64,000 nucleotides of DNA from Sneathiella litorea (GTDB lineage Bacteria; Pseudomonadota; Alphaproteobacteria; Sneathiellales; Sneathiellaceae): the NCBI RefSeq assembly GCF_009882915.1, contig NZ_WTUW01000001.1, forward strand, positions 806,357-870,356, given 5' to 3'. Shown one piece after another: positions 45,648-55,250 of this stretch (position 1 is the first letter of the stretch; each line of letters starts with the position of its first letter). The notes under the pieces are model-generated. The model saw only the letters and a program-made list of their open reading frames with translations, ran no database searches and was not told the DNA's origin. Position numbers and translations under genes: made by a program.

Positions 45648-46487
45648 ATGGGTGGAATCATCTGGCTGGCCTCTTATCCGAAGTCAGGAAATACCTGGGT
45701 GCGAACATTTTTGCATAACCTTCTGCTGAACGCAGATCGTCCGGCCGATATTAATGAGCTTACCAGGTTCACAATCGGGGACGGGGATAAGGTTTGGTAC
45801 GAGCAGGTTACCGGAAAACCCTATAGCAACCTGTCGGATGAGGAGAGTGCGGCTCTGATCCCAAGGGTTCATCAGGCGTATGCCCGCACACGCCCCGATT
45901 CCGTTTTTGTCAAAACCCACAATTGGCTCGGTAAGAAGCATGGGGTTCCATTGGTAACACCCGAGTTTACTGCCGGGGCCATCTATATAGTCCGTAATCC
46001 GCTGGATGTGGTTATTTCCCTCTCGGATCATTATGGGATGGGAATTGATCAGGGCGTCGAAATGATGAATGATGATAAGGCCTATAGTGCGGAAACAGAT
46101 CGCAAAGTGCCCGATTTCCTGAGTTCCTGGTCAAATCATGTCACCTCCTGGCAGTCGATAGACAAACAGGCCCGCCATATCCTGCGCTATGAGGATATGC
46201 TCTATAAACCGGAGAAGACGTTTGGTGCCCTGGCAAAATTTCTTGGTCTCAAGCCACCCCGGGAAAGGCTCAAGAAGGCTATAAAATTCTCGTCCTTTGA
46301 AACCTCCCGAAAACTGGAAGCGGAAAAAGGCTTTAATGAACGATCGGATAAGGCGGAGAAGTTCTTCCGGGTCGGCAAGGCCGGGCAGTGGAAAACAGTA
46401 CTCAGCCCGGAACAGGTTGAGAAATTAGTCACCACGCATTACGATGTAATGAAGGAATACAAGTATCTTCCGCCCGGCTACAAATAG
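45648..46487 (+). CDS. Sulfotransferase-domain protein, copy 3 of 3
   Basis: A 279-residue member of the same group, the most divergent of the three. It retains PKSGNTW (11-17), KTH (89-91, followed by NWLG instead of SIYG), RNPLDVVIS and FFRVGKAGQWKTVLSPEQ. The different residues after the catalytic His and in the middle of the protein suggest a different acceptor. It is separated from copy 2 by 37 bases and from yggS by about 100 bases. Confidence 0.88.
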   Translation: MGGIIWLASYPKSGNTWVRTFLHNLLLNADRPADINELTRFTIGDGDKVWYEQVTGKPYSNLSDEESAALIPRVHQAYARTRPDSVFVKTHNWLGKKHGVPLVTPEFTAGAIYIVRNPLDVVISLSDHYGMGIDQGVEMMNDDKAYSAETDRKVPDFLSSWSNHVTSWQSIDKQARHILRYEDMLYKPEKTFGALAKFLGLKPPRERLKKAIKFSSFETSRKLEAEKGFNERSDKAEKFFRVGKAGQWKTVLSPEQVEKLVTTHYDVMKEYKYLPPGYK

Positions 46488-46589
46488 GATGTTAGGCAAT
46501 TATTAACGATAAAGCGCAGTGTTTTACAAAAATGGGCGTTTTAATTTAGCTAGATTGCATAATTTGGGCGATTAAACAGGACAGTTCCA

Positions 46590-47285
46590 ATGACAAGCGA
46601 AGCTTTGAAAAAAGAGGGTGAAATCGCTAGAAATTTTGACGATATCAAGAGCCGTATTGAAAAAGTTGCCGTAAAATGGGAACGGAGCGCCGCAGATGTC
46701 GACCTTATTGCCGTTAGTAAACGACAGCCCGTCGCGCTGATCCAGGCGGCGCTCACCCTCGGACATCGGCATTTTGGCGAGAACAGGGTGCAGGAAGCAC
46801 AGGAAAAATGGCCCGCCCTTAAAGAGCAGTATTCAGACATAGAGTTGCATCTGATTGGTCCGTTACAGACCAACAAGGCCAAAGACGCCGTATTGCTTTT
46901 TGATATTATTCAGACGGTCGATCGACCGAAACTTGCCCGCGTTCTCGCCAAGGAGATGGCGGCGGCCGGCCGAGAAATACCCGTATATGTACAGGTCAAT
47001 ACCGGGAAGGAACCCCAGAAAGCCGGCGTATTTCCCGAAGATACGGATGGTTTTATCAAGGAGTGCCGGGACGACCTCGGCCTGAATGTGATTGGCCTGA
47101 TGTGCATCCCGCCGGTTGAGGAACAGCCGGCACCGCATTTTGCCCTGCTTGCGAAAATCGCGGCGCGGAACGGGCTCTCCCGTCTCAGCATGGGGATGAG
47201 TGCGGACTTCGAGACGGCTGTCCAGTTTGGGGCAACTTCTGTTCGGGTCGGGACGGCCCTGTTCGGGACCCGCAGCGACCCCTAA
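46590..47285 (+). CDS. YggS-family pyridoxal phosphate homeostasis protein
   Basis: A 231-residue PLP-binding protein of the YggS/PROSC family, which buffers pyridoxal phosphate and affects amino acid pools. The PLP lysine is in DLIAVSKRQPVALIQ (near residue 44), and HFGENRVQEAQEKW, LHLIGPLQTNKAKDA and LSMGMSADFETAVQFG are diagnostic. It converges on the L,D-transpeptidase gene with no gap. It is a normal neighbour of the leuS/DUF3576 genes in this class; here the porin/sulfotransferase block lies between. Confidence 0.93.
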   Translation: MTSEALKKEGEIARNFDDIKSRIEKVAVKWERSAADVDLIAVSKRQPVALIQAALTLGHRHFGENRVQEAQEKWPALKEQYSDIELHLIGPLQTNKAKDAVLLFDIIQTVDRPKLARVLAKEMAAAGREIPVYVQVNTGKEPQKAGVFPEDTDGFIKECRDDLGLNVIGLMCIPPVEEQPAPHFALLAKIAARNGLSRLSMGMSADFETAVQFGATSVRVGTALFGTRSDP

Positions 47286-47798
47286 TCAGGATTGCGGGAT
47301 ATTGATGAAGCTTTCTTTGCCAATTGCGGCGAGAAGCTCAAGCAAGTCGCCTTTTTCAAGTGCAACGCACCCTTCCGTCGGGCTATATCCATCGCGAGCA
47401 ACATGCATGAAGATGCAGCTTCCGGCGCTTGGGACGACCGGATCATCGTTATAGCCCAGCACAACCACAAGATCATATAGCTCATCCGTTCGCCAGAGTT
47501 GTTCGTGACTCGCATCAAAAGGTAGGCGGACATACTGGTTATACAGTGCGTGGTCTGGCGCATCGCACCAACCGTCGAGGGTTTCTATTTCCGTTATGGG
47601 CAGGGCGCATGGTGGTTGAGTCAGCCTGTCGGGACGAAAGTAAAGCTTCCGCAAGGGAAACCGTCCGGCGGGTGTCGCGTGATCGCCCTCGCGCTTGTGC
47701 GTGGTAATCCCGGCTTTGCCGAGTGCGCAGTCAAACGTCAGCGTTCCATAGCGAAGCTTCGCGCGGGTGCCGTCAATATCCGTGATTTCTATATCCAT
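47286..47798 (-). CDS. L,D-transpeptidase (YkuD-fold) family protein
   Basis: A 170-residue YkuD-type domain. The catalytic core CIFMHVARDGYSPTEGCVALEKGDL has the active-site Cys in the TEGC motif and the His in MHVA, near residues 138-152; shorter landmarks are SPTEGC and HVARDG. These enzymes cross-link peptidoglycan or attach lipoproteins. There is no signal peptide, unusual for a periplasmic enzyme, so export or a cytoplasmic role is uncertain. It faces yggS and lies 48 bases left of an unknown minus-strand gene. Confidence 0.85.
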   Translation of the reverse strand: MDIEITDIDGTRAKLRYGTLTFDCALGKAGITTHKREGDHATPAGRFPLRKLYFRPDRLTQPPCALPITEIETLDGWCDAPDHALYNQYVRLPFDASHEQLWRTDELYDLVVVLGYNDDPVVPSAGSCIFMHVARDGYSPTEGCVALEKGDLLELLAAIGKESFINIPQS

Positions 47799-47845
47799 GG
47801 ACGAAGTTTAGAGCGTCATGGCGCCAAAGTCATCCGGGAATAGAC

Positions 47846-48676
47846 TTAAGGAGCAGGCCGCTCCATTGGCGCAATCGGTCGCACCACCGGGCTGGCGGCT
47901 GTCGCCATTGCGGCGGTTGTCTTCTGATAGGCGGCGCTGGCGGCCTTGGCTTCAACCGTCGGAATTTCAAGTGCGGACGGCGCCGTGCCAAAGCTCTTGA
48001 ACACAGCATGAAGCTGTGCTTCCGTTAAATCCTGTGTATTCGCCTTTTCAAGTTGCTGGAGAAGGGCGGGTTTATCCCCTTTCCACTCCAGCCCGATCGG
48101 GGAAACGCCCGGCATCATTTCTTCTGCCAGGGCATCCGGCTGGGTCGGTGCGGGCGCCATCGGGCTTGCAAGCGGCGCAGTCACGATGGGCGGCATAGCC
48201 GCAGGTGCTTTTTCCAAGTCTACCGGAGCGGCCGCGGGTGTTGCCTCAATTGCGGACGGGGCCGCGGCGATCATTTCTTCCGGCGCTGCCTCTTCCCCCT
48301 CATCGGAGAACAGGCTGATCACATGCTTTCCGACATCCTTGCCGGTTACATCCTCGATCGTGGAATTGATGAATGACACTGCGAGCCCGATGGCGCCGCC
48401 ATATATGGTGCCGCCGATGGTGCGCGCACCGGGGTTGATCTCGTCGCCGGTCAGTTCCCGGTAGAGAGAGGAAATGCCCGGAATATGCTGGAGCGGATTA
48501 ATGATATCGAGGAAATCGTCAAAACCAAAGCCGTCTTCACCAAAACCATTGTCGGCTGGAATTTTGTCGCCATTCTCATCGACGCGTTCCTTCGGCACAT
48601 ACTGAGCAATGGGATCGCTCGGCAGGGCTCGGTCGAGATAGGCATATTGGTCATGAGTGACGGGGTTAATCGACAT
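47846..48676 (-). CDS. Ala/Pro-rich protein of unknown function
   Basis: A 276-residue protein, no family recognised with confidence. The N-terminal half is ordered: an acidic stretch (GFGEDGFGFDDFLDI), then INPLQHIPGISSLYRELTGDE, then a glycine-rich hydrophobic segment (GTIYGGAIGLAVSFINS) and EDVTGKDVGKHVISLFSD. The C-terminal half is dominated by Ala, Pro and Glu and is probably disordered. No signal peptide. Similar N-terminal sequences occur as hypotheticals in related bacteria as far as I recall. ATG at 48676 with AAGGAGAT is certain. Confidence 0.75.
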   Translation of the reverse strand: MSINPVTHDQYAYLDRALPSDPIAQYVPKERVDENGDKIPADNGFGEDGFGFDDFLDIINPLQHIPGISSLYRELTGDEINPGARTIGGTIYGGAIGLAVSFINSTIEDVTGKDVGKHVISLFSDEGEEAAPEEMIAAAPSAIEATPAAAPVDLEKAPAAMPPIVTAPLASPMAPAPTQPDALAEEMMPGVSPIGLEWKGDKPALLQQLEKANTQDLTEAQLHAVFKSFGTAPSALEIPTVEAKAASAAYQKTTAAMATAASPVVRPIAPMERPAP

Positions 48677-48797
48677 TTTAATCTCCTTGACCAGTGTAGG
48701 AGCAAGGAGCGTGCCAGAAACAAGCACTAAAATCGGGGGCAGAGCAGCCTAAAGGGGTAAATAGGCGGCAAAAATTGCCCTGCTGTCGCCTTTAAAG

Positions 48798-49919
48798 CTA
48801 CAGATAATGCCCACTGCGTTTTTTCTTTGTGGCGAGATACAACTCGTTATGGGTGTTAGAGGGGAACTTATGGGAAACGCGCTCGGTTATCGCGATACCA
48901 TGCCGTTCCAGCCCCTCTACCTTTTCCGGGTTATTGGTCATCAGCCGGATTTTCTGAAACCCAAGCAGTTTCAGCATTTCTGCGGCGGGTCGGAACACCC
49001 GCTCATCGGCGTCGAATCCGAGTCGTTCGTTGGCGTCAATCGTATCAAAGCCTTGCTGCTGCAGATTATAGGCGCGAAGCTTGTTAATCAGCCCGATGCC
49101 CCGTCCCTCCTGGGCGAGATAGAGGAGAACACCGCCCCCTTCCTCGGAGATCGCCTTCAGGGCGCCGCGAAGCTGTTCCCCGCAATCGCATTTGAGGGAT
49201 CCGATCAGATCGCCGGTGAAACATTCCGAATGCAGTCGAGCCAGCAGGGGTTCCCGCCGGTTGGGGTCGCCAACGACTATCGCCATATGCTCGATCCCGC
49301 CATCTTTCGGCCGGAAAGCGTGAAACGTAGTGTTTTCCGCTGCCTGAAGAGGGACTTTCGCCGAGGCAACGGCTCTTAGCTGGAGGGCCGCGCTGTCCTC
49401 ATAGGCGAGAATATCTTCAAGGCTGACAACCGATAGATCATGTTTACGAGAGATGGCTTCCACCTGATCCAGTTCAATCGAGGCAGCCACGACCGAGGGA
49501 AGCAACCGCCCAAGCTTGGCAATCTTGATTGCCGCCGGAATGGTGGGCGGTAACCCCTCCTTGATCCGGGTGAAGGGACCACGAAACGGTTGATCGAGAT
49601 CATGGGTCGCATCGGCAAGCGCCCGCATTAACGGCGCATCCATCCATTCCTCGATCACCAGGCGGATGGCGTCATCGCCCGTCGGCTGGATATGCAGTAC
49701 ATTTGCGCGATGGGCTGTGAGCGCAAGGACAGGTTCCGCTCCGCTCCGCTCGGCAAGGGTCTTGAGCTCCGGATCGAACGCCATTTCCGTCGCGAGCACA
49801 ATGGAAGCTTCCTTTTCGCCCGTTACGATCACACTTAAACCACGGCGCAAATCCGCGATGGCACGATCAACGGCGCGCAGGCGCCTGAGTTCTAGTTCGT
49901 TTTTATCGTTGTTACTCAT
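48798..49919 (-). CDS. ribA: GTP cyclohydrolase II with degenerate N-terminal domain
   Basis: A 373-residue protein. The C-terminal half (about 190-370) is a complete GTP cyclohydrolase II, first step of riboflavin synthesis: the zinc site is RLHSECFTGDLIGSLKCDCGEQL (three Cys) and the substrate motif is LAQEGRGIGLINKL. The N-terminal half resembles the RibB fold but lacks its active-site acidic motif and therefore is probably inactive. This combination is common in alphaproteobacteria. No FMN riboswitch was seen upstream. Confidence 0.9.
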   Translation of the reverse strand: MSNNDKNELELRRLRAVDRAIADLRRGLSVIVTGEKEASIVLATEMAFDPELKTLAERSGAEPVLALTAHRANVLHIQPTGDDAIRLVIEEWMDAPLMRALADATHDLDQPFRGPFTRIKEGLPPTIPAAIKIAKLGRLLPSVVAASIELDQVEAISRKHDLSVVSLEDILAYEDSAALQLRAVASAKVPLQAAENTTFHAFRPKDGGIEHMAIVVGDPNRREPLLARLHSECFTGDLIGSLKCDCGEQLRGALKAISEEGGGVLLYLAQEGRGIGLINKLRAYNLQQQGFDTIDANERLGFDADERVFRPAAEMLKLLGFQKIRLMTNNPEKVEGLERHGIAITERVSHKFPSNTHNELYLATKKKRSGHYL

Positions 49920-50217
49920 ATTGTTCTGGTTTCCGGTTTGCGATGTCGGAGATACTTCAAGACTATTAGCAGGCGGACGTTGACGGCTGCAAATGTTATA
50001 ATATCACAATTGCGTCTGGGCCAGCATTTTTCGGCCGTTTCCTGTATGAAAATCCTATTCAATGTTCTGGCTCACTATCACGCGGCTTCACTTTAACGTG
50101 AAATACTATGGGGGTGTGTCCTACTTGCCCTTGAATACCTCCATATGATACCAATTTTTAAAGGGTGCGGCCCTGATAGAACGATTGGCCAGATAATAGC
50201 AGTGGGGAAAGAAGCGT
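49920..50217. other. Divergent gap between ribA and the response regulator gene
   Basis: About 300 bases without a credible gene. A perfect TATAAT is at 49997-50002 but no matching -35 box stands at normal spacing on the plus strand. Nothing resembling a riboswitch was recognised. Promoters for both divergent genes must lie here. Confidence 0.5.
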
Positions 50218-50907
50218 ATGACGGGCGGTAAGAAAATCCTTCTGGTCGATGACGACAACAGCCTTCGGGAAACCTTGGCGGAACAGTTAGACCTGCATGA
50301 AGAATTCGTCACCCAGCAGGCGGCAACTGCCTGTGAGGGACTGGAAAAGATCAAGAATTGTCATTTCGACCTGATCCTGCTGGATGTCGGCCTTCCGGAT
50401 ATGGATGGGCGGGAAGCTTGTAAACTGATCCGCAAGAATGGAACCAAGGCGCCGGTCATCATGCTGACGGCCCAGGATAGTGATAGTGACCAGATTCTAG
50501 GCCTTGAATCCGGGGCTAATGATTATGTCTCTAAACCGTTCCGCATTGGAGTGCTGCTCGCCCGTATTCGTGCGCAGCTGCGTCAGCATGAACAGAGCGA
50601 GGACGCGGTCTTCAAGATTGGCCCCTATAGTTTCCGCCCGGCGGGAAAGCTGATGGAGCATAATGAATCGGCACAAAAGGTTCGCCTGACCGAAAAGGAA
50701 ACCGCCATTCTGAAGTATCTTTATCGGGCAGGAAAAAAGGTGGTCACCCGCGATATCCTGCTTAACGAGGTTTGGGGCTATAACGCCGGGGTGACGACCC
50801 ATACATTGGAAACTCATATCTACCGCCTGCGCCAGAAAATCGAGATGGAACCCTCAGAGGCGAAGATCCTGATTACGGAGCCGGGCGGCTACCGTCTCGT
50901 TCCGTAA
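50218..50907 (+). CDS. OmpR-family response regulator without adjacent kinase
   Basis: A 229-residue response regulator. Receiver domain at about 1-118: acidic pocket DDDN (10-13), phosphoacceptor Asp in LILLDVGLPDMDG (near 57), Thr in MLTAQ and Lys in YVSKPF (near 106). The winged-helix domain at about 130-226 has LTEKETAILKYLYRAGKKVV and TLETHIYRLRQKIE. No histidine kinase lies next to it, so its signal is unknown. It is convergent with folC six bases downstream. Confidence 0.92.
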   Translation: MTGGKKILLVDDDNSLRETLAEQLDLHEEFVTQQAATACEGLEKIKNCHFDLILLDVGLPDMDGREACKLIRKNGTKAPVIMLTAQDSDSDQILGLESGANDYVSKPFRIGVLLARIRAQLRQHEQSEDAVFKIGPYSFRPAGKLMEHNESAQKVRLTEKETAILKYLYRAGKKVVTRDILLNEVWGYNAGVTTHTLETHIYRLRQKIEMEPSEAKILITEPGGYRLVP

Positions 50908-50913
50908 ACCCCT

Positions 50914-52215
50914 CTATCCGTTCTCCTGGAGGACCTGCCCGGCGAGATAGAGGCTGCCGGTAATCAGAAGACGGCAGGGTTTTTCAGAAAGAGTGGGCTT
51001 TAAACACTCAATTGCCGCCATCAGGGACGGCATTTCTGTTACGTCGATCCCCGCGAAGCGCGCCAGCGCGGCCAACTCGGTTGCCGGTGTTGTTGCCGCT
51101 TCGCCGGGAATGGCAATGCAATGGCCTTTCTCGACCACGGGTGTCAGCTTCGAGAAAAATGTCTTCTGATCCTTTGTGTTCAGCATTCCAGCAACCAGAT
51201 AGGTGGGTTTCGGATCCGTTTGGTTCCAGTGCGAGAAACTTTTTGCGATCTGGTCTGCTGCGGCGGGGTTATGTCCCCCGTCAAGCCAGATGTCCACATG
51301 TGCGGGCAGGTTATCGACAATCGGGCCTTTGGTCAGGCGTTGCATGCGCGCGGGCCATTCGACTTTTTGCAATCCTTCCACGATGGCCGCATCAGGTACA
51401 TCAAAATCATCCAGCAGATCAAGGCAGGCAATGGCCGTTGCCGCATTGGCAATCTGGTGAACACCCTGCAACGCGGGATAGGGGAAACTGCGTGCGCCGG
51501 TCTTCCCGTCATAAACCCAGCCGCCCTTACCATCGTGGCAGAACCATTCCTCGTCATATATATAAGCGGGGGATCCCATCTTTTCTGCGGTTTCCCGGAG
51601 AACATTGAGCGCCACAGCGTCCTGCGGACCGATCACAACCGGCACATCCGGCTTTATTATTCCAGCTTTTTCACCGGCGATCCCGGCAAGATCGGTGCCC
51701 AGGAACTCTGCATGATCATGGGAAATTGGCGTGATGGCCGTAAGCGCGGGACGTGCCACCACGTTGGTGGCGTCAAAGCGCCCACCGAGGCCGGTCTCCA
51801 GTAACAGAATATCGCCGGGCGTATCTGCAAAGGCCTTGAGCGCGGCAATGGTGGTAATCTCGAAATAGGTGATGGGGATATCGCCGTTGGCCGCCTCACA
51901 GGCCAAAAGAAGGTCGCTTAATGCTTCTTCATTGATGATTTTCCCGGACAGGCGAATGCGCTCGGCGAAGCGCACCAGATGCGGCGAGGTATAAACATGA
52001 ACGCGATAGCCCGCTGCCTCCAGCATGGCGCGAAGATAGGCGAGCAGGGAACCCTTGCCATTCGTGCCGGCAACATGAAGGACAGGAGGCAGGCGCCGCT
52101 CCGGATGACCGAGCTTTTCCAGCAGCGGCAGCATCCGATCAAGCGTGAGGTCGATGATCTTCGGGTGCAAGGTCATTAACCGCGCCAGAATCCGGTCACT
52201 GTTGGTTCCGGTCAC
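50914..52215 (-). CDS. folC: Folylpolyglutamate synthase / dihydrofolate synthase
   Basis: A 433-residue bifunctional enzyme adding glutamate to dihydropteroate and folates. The ATP-binding loop is HVAGTNGKGSLLAYL near residue 45; TYFEITTIAALKAFA, LETGLGGRFDATNV and the SHDHAEFLGTDLAGIAGEKAGI region (core LGTDLAGIAGEKAGI) are family landmarks, as is WLDGGHNPAAADQIA. It is the last gene of the pyrF-trp-accD run; accD precedes it by 12 bases. Confidence 0.95.
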   Translation of the reverse strand: MTGTNSDRILARLMTLHPKIIDLTLDRMLPLLEKLGHPERRLPPVLHVAGTNGKGSLLAYLRAMLEAAGYRVHVYTSPHLVRFAERIRLSGKIINEEALSDLLLACEAANGDIPITYFEITTIAALKAFADTPGDILLLETGLGGRFDATNVVARPALTAITPISHDHAEFLGTDLAGIAGEKAGIIKPDVPVVIGPQDAVALNVLRETAEKMGSPAYIYDEEWFCHDGKGGWVYDGKTGARSFPYPALQGVHQIANAATAIACLDLLDDFDVPDAAIVEGLQKVEWPARMQRLTKGPIVDNLPAHVDIWLDGGHNPAAADQIAKSFSHWNQTDPKPTYLVAGMLNTKDQKTFFSKLTPVVEKGHCIAIPGEAATTPATELAALARFAGIDVTEMPSLMAAIECLKPTLSEKPCRLLITGSLYLAGQVLQENG

Positions 52216-52227
52216 GATGGGGTCAGC

Positions 52228-53184
52228 CTACTTTTTACGGGTGTTGGCGGTTTTTTCTTCTTTTACCGCCTTGGCATCAGAAGCATTATTCGCGCCTTTC
52301 TTGCCATTGGTTTTCGTTACCGCAGGCGGCAGTTTCAGTTTGGTGCCCAGCAGGTCGATGATCCGGCACAAGGTCTCCCGCATTTCCATGCGATGCACCA
52401 CCATATCCAGCATGCCATGCTCCAGCAGGAATTCCGCGCGCTGGAATCCATCCGGGAGGGTTTCGCGGATCGTTTCCTCGATCACGCGGGGGCCGGCAAA
52501 GCAGATAAGCGCGCCGGGTTCTGCAATCTGGATATCACCCAACATGGCGTAGGAGGCCGTGACTCCACCTGTTGTCGGGTCCGTCAGGACGACGATGAAG
52601 GGCAGCCGATTTTCCTTAAGGCGCTGGATTGCGACCGTTGTGCGCGGCATCTGCATGAGGGAGAGTATGCCTTCCTGCATCCGGGCGCCACCGGCAGCCG
52701 AAAAGAGGATCAGCGGTGCCTTCTGGAGGATTGCAAGTTTTGACGCGGCGACGATTGCTTCACCCACCGCGAGGCCGAGCGACCCTCCCATAAATTCAAA
52801 ATTTTGCACGGCGATGACAGCGGAATTGCCTTTCATCCTGCCATGGGCGACTTTCATTGCATCGGTATCGCCGGTTTTGTGGCGGGCATCCTTCAACCGT
52901 TCAGTATAGCGCTTGGAATCGCGGAATTTCAGGGGATCCACTGGCACTTCGGGAAGCTCGATAAGATCATATTTCGCGTCATCAAAAAGCGCCTCGAACC
53001 GGTCGCGAGGGGTGATGCGCAAATGATAATCACAATGGGTGCAGACATTCTGATTAGCTTGCAAGTCATTGTGGAATATCATCTGTCCGCAATCGGGGCA
53101 TTTGACCCAGAGGTTGTCAGGTGTATCCTGTTTTGTCGTCAATTGCCGGAATTTCGGCAGGACCTTGTTCGTCAACCAATTCAT
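52228..53184 (-). CDS. accD: Acetyl-CoA carboxylase carboxyltransferase beta subunit
   Basis: A 318-residue subunit transferring the carboxyl group from biotin to acetyl-CoA in fatty acid synthesis. The four zinc cysteines are C29, C32, C48 and C51 (WVKCPDCG and VCTHCDYH). The crotonase-fold core includes [14 protein letters not shown] and [19 protein letters not shown], with [17 protein letters not shown]. The last 35 residues are lysine-rich and unrelated to the catalytic core. It lies between trpA and folC with 12-base gaps on both sides, the common alphaproteobacterial order. Confidence 0.96.
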   Translation of the reverse strand: MNWLTNKVLPKFRQLTTKQDTPDNLWVKCPDCGQMIFHNDLQANQNVCTHCDYHLRITPRDRFEALFDDAKYDLIELPEVPVDPLKFRDSKRYTERLKDARHKTGDTDAMKVAHGRMKGNSAVIAVQNFEFMGGSLGLAVGEAIVAASKLAILQKAPLILFSAAGGARMQEGILSLMQMPRTTVAIQRLKENRLPFIVVLTDPTTGGVTASYAMLGDIQIAEPGALICFAGPRVIEETIRETLPDGFQRAEFLLEHGMLDMVVHRMEMRETLCRIIDLLGTKLKLPPAVTKTNGKKGANNASDAKAVKEEKTANTRKK

Positions 53185-53196
53185 AATTGCGTCCTG

Positions 53197-54015
53197 TTAC
53201 GTCTTTTTTACGCTGCGGATGCCCGCTGAAATCTCGCGTGCCAGATCAAGCACCCGTTTTACTTTATCCTCATCGCTGTTGCCGAGAGCAACCTGCTCCA
53301 CCAGAGCTGTTCCGACGACCGCCCCCTCGGCAATTTTCGCAATCTCTGCGGCCTGTGCCCCAGTTCGAAGCCCGAAGCCTACCGCAATCGGCAGGTCCGT
53401 CGTCTTGCGGATACGGGTGAGGGCGTTTGCCACATCGCGGGGGCTTGGCGCCGCGGCACCCGTTGTTCCGGCAATAGAGACATAATAGAGGAAGCCGGAA
53501 GAATTGGCGAGAACCTTTGGAAGTCGCGCTGCATCGGTGGTTGGTGTCGCCAGTCGGATGAAGTTAAGCCCCGCTTGGCGGGCGGGGAGGCACAACTCCT
53601 TATCCTCTTCGGACGGCAGATCCACCACAATCATCCCATCAACCCCGGCGGCTTTGGCATCGCGCAGAAAAGCGTCGACGCCGTGTGAGTAGATCGGATT
53701 GTAATAGCCCATCAGCACAATCGGTGTCTCGTCATCGGTTTGACGAAACGCCGCGACCAGCTCAAGTGTCTTTTTCAAGGTCATGCCAGCGCCGAGTGAA
53801 CGAAGCCCCGCCTGCTGGATTGCCGGACCGTCAGCCATTGGGTCGGTGAAGGGCAGGCCGACCTCGATAATATCCGCACCTGCGTCGGGCAGGCCCTTTA
53901 TGATTTCAAGCGCGGTCTCAAAATTCGGATCGCCAGCCATCACATAGGTGACAAAGGCGGCGCGCCCTTCGGCTTTCAGGGCCTTGAAACGGCGGTCAAT
54001 ACGGGTTTCGCTCAC
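53197..54015 (-). CDS. trpA: Tryptophan synthase alpha subunit
   Basis: A 272-residue TIM barrel that cleaves indole-3-glycerol phosphate to indole. Catalytic Glu49-equivalent is in [21 protein letters not shown], and Asp60-equivalent follows in the same motif (FTDPMADGP). [27 protein letters not shown] and the phosphate-binding GVTGA-like loop ([12 protein letters not shown], here a Gly-Thr variation) are present. Start overlaps the trpB stop by four bases. Confidence 0.96.
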   Translation of the reverse strand: MSETRIDRRFKALKAEGRAAFVTYVMAGDPNFETALEIIKGLPDAGADIIEVGLPFTDPMADGPAIQQAGLRSLGAGMTLKKTLELVAAFRQTDDETPIVLMGYYNPIYSHGVDAFLRDAKAAGVDGMIVVDLPSEEDKELCLPARQAGLNFIRLATPTTDAARLPKVLANSSGFLYYVSIAGTTGAAAPSPRDVANALTRIRKTTDLPIAVGFGLRTGAQAAEIAKIAEGAVVGTALVEQVALGNSDEDKVKRVLDLAREISAGIRSVKKT

Positions 54016-55223
54016 AACTCAACTCCCAACGCATCGGCAACGGTAAAAATGTCTTTATCGCCCCGCCCGGAGAGGTTGATGACGATAATATGATCCTTTG
54101 GCAAGTCCGGCGCGAGTTTTTCGAGATACGCGAGCGCATGGGCGCTTTCGAGTGCCGGGATAATACCTTCCAATTTGCAGCAGAGTTGGAATGCCTCAAG
54201 CGCTTCGGTATCCGTGGCGCTCACATATTTGACCCGCCCTACATCGCTGAGCCAGGAATGTTCCGGGCCAATTCCCGGGTAATCCAGCCCGGCTGAGATG
54301 GAATGAGCCTCCAGGATCTGGCCGTCATCATCCTGCAACAGATAGGTGCGGTTCCCATGCAGCACACCAGGCCGGCCACCGCTTATTGACGCGGCATGCT
54401 GGCCAGTCTCGATGCCGTGGCCTGCGGCCTCAACCCCGATAATATCGACAGTTTCGTCATCAAGGAACGGATGGAACAAGCCCATCGCGTTCGATCCACC
54501 GCCGATACAGGCGAGCAGCGTATCAGGCAGGCGTCCTTCCGCTTCCATCAACTGGCGGCGGGTTTCCTCGCCGATAACGCATTGGAAATCACGGACGAGC
54601 TGCGGGTAGGGGTGCGGTCCGGCAACCGTGCCAATAATATAGAAGGTATCTTCCACATTGGTGACCCAATCGCGCAGGGCTTCGTTCATGGCGTCCTTCA
54701 GGGTCCGTGCGCCCGATTTCACGGGGACCACCTTGGCGCCCAGCAATTTCATGCGGAACACATTCGGTTTTTGCCGCTCTATATCGGTTTCACCCATGTA
54801 AACAACACATTCAAGACCAAAACGGGCGGCAACAGTTGCGGTGGCGACCCCATGCTGACCTGCGCCGGTCTCGGCGATGATGCGCTTCTTGCCCATCTGG
54901 CGCGCGAGCAGGATTTGGCCCATGCAATTGTTGATCTTGTGCGCGCCAGTGTGGTTGAGGTCTTCACGCTTGAGGTATATTTTCGCGCCGCCGTAATGCT
55001 CGGTCAGCCGTTCGGCAAAATAAAGCGGGGATTCACGGCCGACATAATGCTTGAGTAGACCGGAAAGTTCCTTCGCGAATTCGGGGTCATTTTTTGACTC
55101 CTCATAAGCGGCATCCAGCTCCAGAATAAGCGGCATCAATGTTTCGGCAACGAATTGCCCACCGAAAATACCGAAATGGCCGGTTTCGTCCGGTCCGGTG
55201 CTATAGCTGTTCAGTTTCGCCAT
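54012..55223 (-). CDS. trpB: Tryptophan synthase beta subunit
   Basis: A 403-residue PLP enzyme joining indole and serine. The PLP lysine is in [19 protein letters not shown] (near residue 93), and the phosphate-binding [16 protein letters not shown] is near 235. Conserved [13 protein letters not shown] binds serine. It is the usual length. It lies 27 bases after trpF and is translationally coupled to trpA. No trp attenuator was seen in the short spaces of this run. Confidence 0.97.
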   Translation of the reverse strand: MAKLNSYSTGPDETGHFGIFGGQFVAETLMPLILELDAAYEESKNDPEFAKELSGLLKHYVGRESPLYFAERLTEHYGGAKIYLKREDLNHTGAHKINNCMGQILLARQMGKKRIIAETGAGQHGVATATVAARFGLECVVYMGETDIERQKPNVFRMKLLGAKVVPVKSGARTLKDAMNEALRDWVTNVEDTFYIIGTVAGPHPYPQLVRDFQCVIGEETRRQLMEAEGRLPDTLLACIGGGSNAMGLFHPFLDDETVDIIGVEAAGHGIETGQHAASISGGRPGVLHGNRTYLLQDDDGQILEAHSISAGLDYPGIGPEHSWLSDVGRVKYVSATDTEALEAFQLCCKLEGIIPALESAHALAYLEKLAPDLPKDHIIVINLSGRGDKDIFTVADALGVEL

Positions 55224-55250
55224 ATTCTTAATTGCCTCAAACTTCCAATA

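Noticed and set aside
40902-46589. Mobile island
   Set aside because: No integrase, transposase, flanking repeat or tRNA boundary was found; duplication alone explains the block.
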